NCBI GenBank assembly: GCA_023458835.1
Contig: JAEWWY010000512.1
Location: 1-8,373 of the forward strand
Source: Bacillota bacterium
Lineage (GTDB): Bacteria > Bacillota > Clostridia > Christensenellales > Aristaeellaceae
Reading direction: 5' to 3'
DNA length: 8,373 nt
The translations under genes were made by a program, and so were the position numbers. Position 1 is the stretch's first letter; each line of letters begins with the position of its first letter. Of the stretch, positions 5,066 through 8,373 are shown piece after piece. Under the pieces are notes generated by a model that worked only from the letters and a program-made list of their open reading frames with translations, did not search any database and had not been told where the DNA came from.

Positions 5066-6367
5066 TCATAACTTTCTGCGGTCTATGACTCTTTTGGCCT
5101 TGCCCTCGCTGCGGGGCAGGCTGCCCGGCTGGCAGAGCTTTACTTCCGCGTGTATCAGCGCGCTGGATGAAAGCTGCGCCGCCACCCTTAATTGCAAAGC
5201 TTCCAGCGCCTTCACGGTATCGCCCACCAGATGGGGGCTTAATTCTACCTGCACCTCCACCATGTCCATGGCGCCCATCCGGTCCACCAGTATCTGATAA
5301 TGCGGCTCCACGCCTGGTACCTGCAAAAGCGCATGCTCGATCTGGGAAGGGAATACGTTGACGCCGCGAATGATCAGCATATCATCGGTGCGCCCGGTGA
5401 TGCGGCCCATACGTACATGGGTGCGGCCGCAGGCGCAGGGCTCGTCGGTCAAAGTGGTCAAATCGTGGGTGCGGTAGCGCAGCAGCGGCATGCCGTGCTT
5501 GGTGAGCGTGGTGAAGGTAAGATCCCCCTCCTGGCCGTAGGGCAGGCTTTCGCCGTCCGGGCCGATCACCTCCGGCAGGAAATGGTCCTCCCAGATGTGC
5601 ATGCCCTCCTTCTCCAGACATTCCATGCTCACCCCAGGGCCCATGACTTCGCTGAGCCCATACACGTTCAGCGCGTCGATATGCAGCATTTCCTCAATCT
5701 TGTCCCGCATGGCCTCCGTCCAGGGCTCCGCGCCAAATATGCCGGCCTTCAATTTGATGCGGTCCAGGGAAATGCCCGCGTTATGCAGCGATTCCGCCAA
5801 GTTGACGGCATAGGAGGGCGTGCAGCACAGCGCCGTGGAGCCAAAATCCTCCATGAGCATAAGCTGCCTTTGGGTGTTGCCGCCGCTCATGGGGATGACG
5901 GCCGCCCCCACCCGCTCCGCGCCGTAGTGGGCGCCAAGGCCCCCGGTGAACAGGCCGTAGCCGTAGGCCACCTGCACCACATCGTTTTTCGTGACGCCGG
6001 CGCAGTACATGGCCCTGGCCATCAATTCCGCCCACCGGTCGATATCGCCGCTGGTATAGCCCGCTACAGACGGCTTGCCGGTGGTGCCGCTGGAGGCGTG
6101 GATGCGCACGATCTCCGACTGGGGTACGGCAAACAAGCCGAAGGGGTAACCATTGCGCAGGTCTTCCTTCTCCGTAAAGGGCAGAAGCGCAACATCCTCC
6201 ACGCCCCGTATGTCATTGGGCGTAATGCCTTTTTCCTGCATTTTGGTGCGGTAAAAGGGCACATTTTCATAGACCCTGCGCACCACGGCGCGAAGGCGTT
6301 CGCCCATCAGATCCCGCAATTGTTCCCGGGGCAGGCATTCCATGGTCTTGTTCCAGTACAGATGCAT
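5066..6367 (-). CDS. paaK: Phenylacetate-CoA (arylacetate-CoA) ligase
   Basis: This ATP-dependent adenylate-forming enzyme joins phenylacetate or a related arylacetate to coenzyme A, releasing AMP and pyrophosphate, in the cytoplasm. The 433-residue product matches the usual PaaK length. Visible ANL-superfamily motifs are the phosphate loop SSGTTGKPS (92-100), GAEPW (212-216), YGLSEVMGPG (236-245), LRYRTHD (296-302), the CACGR pair (311-315) typical of PaaK, the hinge GRTDDMLIIRG (325-335) and a C-terminal EGKAKR (421-426) bearing the probable catalytic lysine. No motif is missing. The ATG directly follows the iorB TAA, with AAAAGGGG 8 nt upstream. Linkage to iorAB points to arylacetyl-CoA as the shared intermediate. 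The exact aryl substrate (phenyl-, hydroxyphenyl- or indoleacetate) cannot be read from the sequence. Confidence 0.93.
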   Translation of the reverse strand: MHLYWNKTMECLPREQLRDLMGERLRAVVRRVYENVPFYRTKMQEKGITPNDIRGVEDVALLPFTEKEDLRNGYPFGLFAVPQSEIVRIHASSGTTGKPSVAGYTSGDIDRWAELMARAMYCAGVTKNDVVQVAYGYGLFTGGLGAHYGAERVGAAVIPMSGGNTQRQLMLMEDFGSTALCCTPSYAVNLAESLHNAGISLDRIKLKAGIFGAEPWTEAMRDKIEEMLHIDALNVYGLSEVMGPGVSMECLEKEGMHIWEDHFLPEVIGPDGESLPYGQEGDLTFTTLTKHGMPLLRYRTHDLTTLTDEPCACGRTHVRMGRITGRTDDMLIIRGVNVFPSQIEHALLQVPGVEPHYQILVDRMGAMDMVEVQVELSPHLVGDTVKALEALQLRVAAQLSSSALIHAEVKLCQPGSLPRSEGKAKRVIDRRKL

Positions 6368-6967
6368 TTACAACGCCCCTTTTCTTTTGTCGTATGATCG
6401 TGCACCCATATCAAAGGCGTCCCTATTGATTTGAAGCGTTTTTGGCGGCACGCAGGCTGCTATGGCCTTGTGCCACACGTCCTGTTCCCAGGGCAGATGC
6501 TTGGAAAGCGCCCCCAGCAGCGTAAGATTCACAGCCCGCTGGCTGCCGCATTTTTCAGCTATGGCCAGGGCATCCAGCCGCTGCATCCGGCATACTTCCT
6601 CCGAAGCGCACAAAGGCTCCCCGGGATATTTTGCCGCGCCGGTGATCACGGGCATGGGCAAAATCCGCTGGGTGTTCACAATCAGCATCCCGCCGGGCTT
6701 CAAAAAATGCGCGGCACGGGCGGCCTCCAACTCCTCAAAGGCCAGAAGATAATCAGCGCAGCCGGAGGAAACAAGGGGCGCGTGCACCTTATCCCCCACC
6801 CGTACATGGGTGATCACGCTGCCGCCCCGCTGGGCCATGCCGTGGACCTCGCTGACCTTTACATCGCAGCCTTCCTCCAGGGCGATATAGCCCAGGATCT
6901 TGCTGGCCAGCAGCGTGCCCTGGCCGCCCACGCCCACGATCACCAAATCGAACACGGGGTTCTTCAT
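6368..6967 (-). CDS. iorB: Indolepyruvate:ferredoxin oxidoreductase, beta subunit
   Basis: This is the small (gamma-type) subunit of IOR and pairs with IorA to make the active cytoplasmic enzyme. The 199-residue product is the usual family length. It opens with the nucleotide-like loop GVGGQG (residues 12-17), followed by SEVHGMAQRGGSV (39-51), the hallmark of the pyruvate/2-oxoacid:ferredoxin oxidoreductase gamma domain (POR gamma). The frame stays open upstream to 7102, but those 45 extra codons lie over the IorA ferredoxin domain. The start at 6967 is chosen because a GGGGAGGG Shine-Dalgarno sits 7 nt before it, it makes the ATGA overlap with iorA, and the conserved fold begins right after it. 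The stop codon directly abuts the paaK start, so the three genes are very likely translated as a unit. Confidence 0.96.
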   Translation of the reverse strand: MKNPVFDLVIVGVGGQGTLLASKILGYIALEEGCDVKVSEVHGMAQRGGSVITHVRVGDKVHAPLVSSGCADYLLAFEELEAARAAHFLKPGGMLIVNTQRILPMPVITGAAKYPGEPLCASEEVCRMQRLDALAIAEKCGSQRAVNLTLLGALSKHLPWEQDVWHKAIAACVPPKTLQINRDAFDMGARSYDKRKGAL

Positions 6968-8373
6968 TCGCTTTCCCTCCCCGCATGAATCGCCTTGAAG
7001 GGACATACGGTAGCGCACAGCCCACAGTCCACGCACAGCGCGCCGTTGATGCGCATCCCTTGTTCTCCCCGCTCGATGGCCGGGCATCCCAGCCCCAGGC
7101 ATACGCCGCAGTTGCGGCAGTCCTTCACGGTCGCGGGAATGGTTTTCTCTTTCAACAGCAGCACGCAGGGCCGCCGGGCAATGATGACGGACACTGTCTC
7201 CCGGGCAGTCTCTTCCTTTAATGCCCTGAGCATTTCCTTTTGGTCAAAAGGATCCACCACCCGAACATGCCTGACGCCGCAGGCGGCACAAAGCGCCTCC
7301 AGATCGAGCTGCGGCGCAGGCTCCCCCAGGATGTTCCTGCCCGTGGCGGGATTTTGCTGATGCCCGGTCATGCCGGTGATGCGGTTATCCAGGATCACCA
7401 CGGTGATCGTGCCGCCGTTGTATACCGCATCGATCAATGCCGTGATGCCGCTGTGGATGAAGGTGCTGTCGCCCAGCACCGCCACGGTTTTCCGGGAAAA
7501 CTCCTTGCCCTGGGCCTTTTCGGCGCCGAAGGCCATGCCGATGCTGGCGCCCATGCACAGGCAGGCATCCAGCATGTTCAAAGGAGGCAGCGCCGCCATG
7601 GTGTAGCAGCCGATGTCCCCCATCACGTTCAGCTTCAGCTTTTTCATAGCGTAAAAGGTGCCCCGGTGCGGGCAGCCGGGACATAATACCGGCGGCCGGG
7701 CAGGCAGCGTATCCTGCGGCTCCAGGGATGCTTCCTGTCCAAACATATGGCGAAGGCGGCTGACGGACAGCTCCCCCTGCAAGCCGGTAAGCGTTTTCCC
7801 TTCTACCTTTATACCCCAAGACGCCACCTGCTGCTCAATCACCGGCTCAAGCTCCTCAATGACCACCAGCCGCTCTACCTGACCCGCAAAATCCTCGATT
7901 AGCTTGCGGGGCAGCGGATGAACCAGCCCCAGCTTCAACACGCTGGCGGAAGGCAGCGCTTCCTTCACATAGGCGTAGCAGGCCCCGCTGCAGATGACGC
8001 CAAGGGATTTTTCCCCCATCTCCACCCGGTTGACGGGCAGGGTATTGGCAGCCTCCGTGAGCGCATTCATCCGCTGCTCCACCACCACATGGCGCTTTCT
8101 TGCCATGCCGGGCATCATGACGTATTTCATGAAATCCCGCTGATAGGGCTTTACCTCTATTTCCGCCCTGTCTTCCAGGGATACGGCGGAGCGGGCATGG
8201 GCGATGCGGGTAGTCAGCCGCACAAATACAGGGGTATCGTACTGCTCGCTTAAAGCGAAAGCCAACTTTGTATAATCCCTGCATTCCTGGCTGTCGGACG
8301 GCTCCAGCATGGGGATATGGGCCGCCCTGGCATAGTAGCGGCTGTCCTGCTCATTTTGGCTGGAATGCATGGC
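6964..8373 (-). CDS. iorA: Indolepyruvate:ferredoxin oxidoreductase, alpha subunit (5'-partial)
   Basis: This is the large subunit of the thiamine-diphosphate and Fe-S enzyme that oxidatively decarboxylates aryl pyruvates (indolepyruvate, phenylpyruvate, 4-hydroxyphenylpyruvate) to arylacetyl-CoA and reduces ferredoxin; the reaction is reversible. The reading frame runs off the right edge, so the N-terminal TPP-pyrimidine domain is mostly missing: 469 residues are seen and roughly 120-150 are absent. Numbering from the first visible Met, MHSSQNEQDSR (1-11) is the family signature joining the two domains. CPGCPHRG (230-237), GDIGCYT (251-257) and GDS...DN (300-329) form the TPP/Mg site, followed by TGMTGHQ. 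The C-terminal 2[4Fe-4S] ferredoxin domain has Cys 418, 421, 424, 429 and 446, 449, 452, 456. The stop overlaps the iorB start as ATGA, which implies translational coupling. The visible Met at 8370 is internal and not the true start. The assignment is very secure. Confidence 0.96.
   Translation of the reverse strand, partial: AMHSSQNEQDSRYYARAAHIPMLEPSDSQECRDYTKLAFALSEQYDTPVFVRLTTRIAHARSAVSLEDRAEIEVKPYQRDFMKYVMMPGMARKRHVVVEQRMNALTEAANTLPVNRVEMGEKSLGVICSGACYAYVKEALPSASVLKLGLVHPLPRKLIEDFAGQVERLVVIEELEPVIEQQVASWGIKVEGKTLTGLQGELSVSRLRHMFGQEASLEPQDTLPARPPVLCPGCPHRGTFYAMKKLKLNVMGDIGCYTMAALPPLNMLDACLCMGASIGMAFGAEKAQGKEFSRKTVAVLGDSTFIHSGITALIDAVYNGGTITVVILDNRITGMTGHQQNPATGRNILGEPAPQLDLEALCAACGVRHVRVVDPFDQKEMLRALKEETARETVSVIIARRPCVLLLKEKTIPATVKDCRNCGVCLGLGCPAIERGEQGMRINGALCVDCGLCATVCPFKAIHAGRESE
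6975..6982 (-). promoter_or_regulatory. Ribosome binding site fixing the iorB start
   Basis: The minus strand reads GGGGAGGG here, 7 nt before the ATG at 6967-6965 and inside the end of iorA. It supports the short IorB form over the 45-codon N-terminal extension that the open frame would allow. Confidence 0.75.

Noticed and set aside
5300..6397. A 365-codon open frame on the plus strand opposite paaK
   Set aside because: It is the antisense shadow of a secure paaK gene. The composition is His/Gly/Ala-rich without a recognisable domain, and it follows from the GC-rich codon use of the real gene.
6968..7102. 45-codon N-terminal extension of iorB
   Set aside because: It overlaps the cysteine-rich ferredoxin domain of iorA in another frame, and the conserved beta-subunit fold begins at the Met at 6967, which has its own strong Shine-Dalgarno.
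1..8373. CRISPR array, insertion sequence, prophage or tRNA gene
   Set aside because: I found no regularly spaced repeats, transposase motifs, terminal inverted repeats with target duplications, or tRNA cloverleaf in the window.

Overview
The window looks like part of the chromosome of a GC-rich anaerobic member of the Bacillota (Clostridia-like). The reasons are strong AGGAGG-type ribosome binding sites, a ferredoxin-linked oxygen-sensitive 2-oxoacid oxidoreductase, and a housekeeping cluster (rsmD, coaD, then a coiled-coil protein) typical of that phylum. The phylum is an inference; no rRNA or tRNA gene is present to confirm it.

Nine genes, all on the minus strand, fill positions 8373 down to 320. 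They are tightly packed: several junctions overlap or abut (ATGA at iorA/iorB, TAA directly followed by ATG at iorB/paaK, 17 bp at alr/5-FCL, 1 bp at rsmD/coaD). No terminator is visible between them. The largest internal gap is 70 bp, between paaK and the ACT gene, and it holds a weak promoter candidate.

In transcription order, the first block handles aryl-acyl metabolism: iorA (5' end cut by the window edge) and iorB, the two subunits of indolepyruvate:ferredoxin oxidoreductase; paaK, an arylacetate-CoA ligase; and a small protein with two ACT domains that may sense aromatic amino acids. IOR and PaaK share arylacetyl-CoA. Together they could ferment aromatic amino acids to arylacetates, or run in reverse to salvage arylacetates into Phe, Tyr or Trp. 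The second block is housekeeping: alr (D-alanine for the cell wall), 5-formyltetrahydrofolate cyclo-ligase, an unrecognised five-helix membrane protein, rsmD (16S rRNA methylation), coaD (coenzyme A synthesis) and a coiled-coil protein of unknown role. A good intrinsic terminator at 300-274 ends the array.

The left 320 bp carry no convincing gene. They hold an AT-rich promoter-like stretch (about 60-140), two hairpins in what may be the leader of a further minus-strand gene beyond the window, and a plus-strand segment (about 141-305) with a duplicated, structured motif. Its 3' box resembles the core of a gcvT-type glycine aptamer and it is followed by the shared terminator. This last element is the least expected thing in the window, but the assignment is by eye and tentative.
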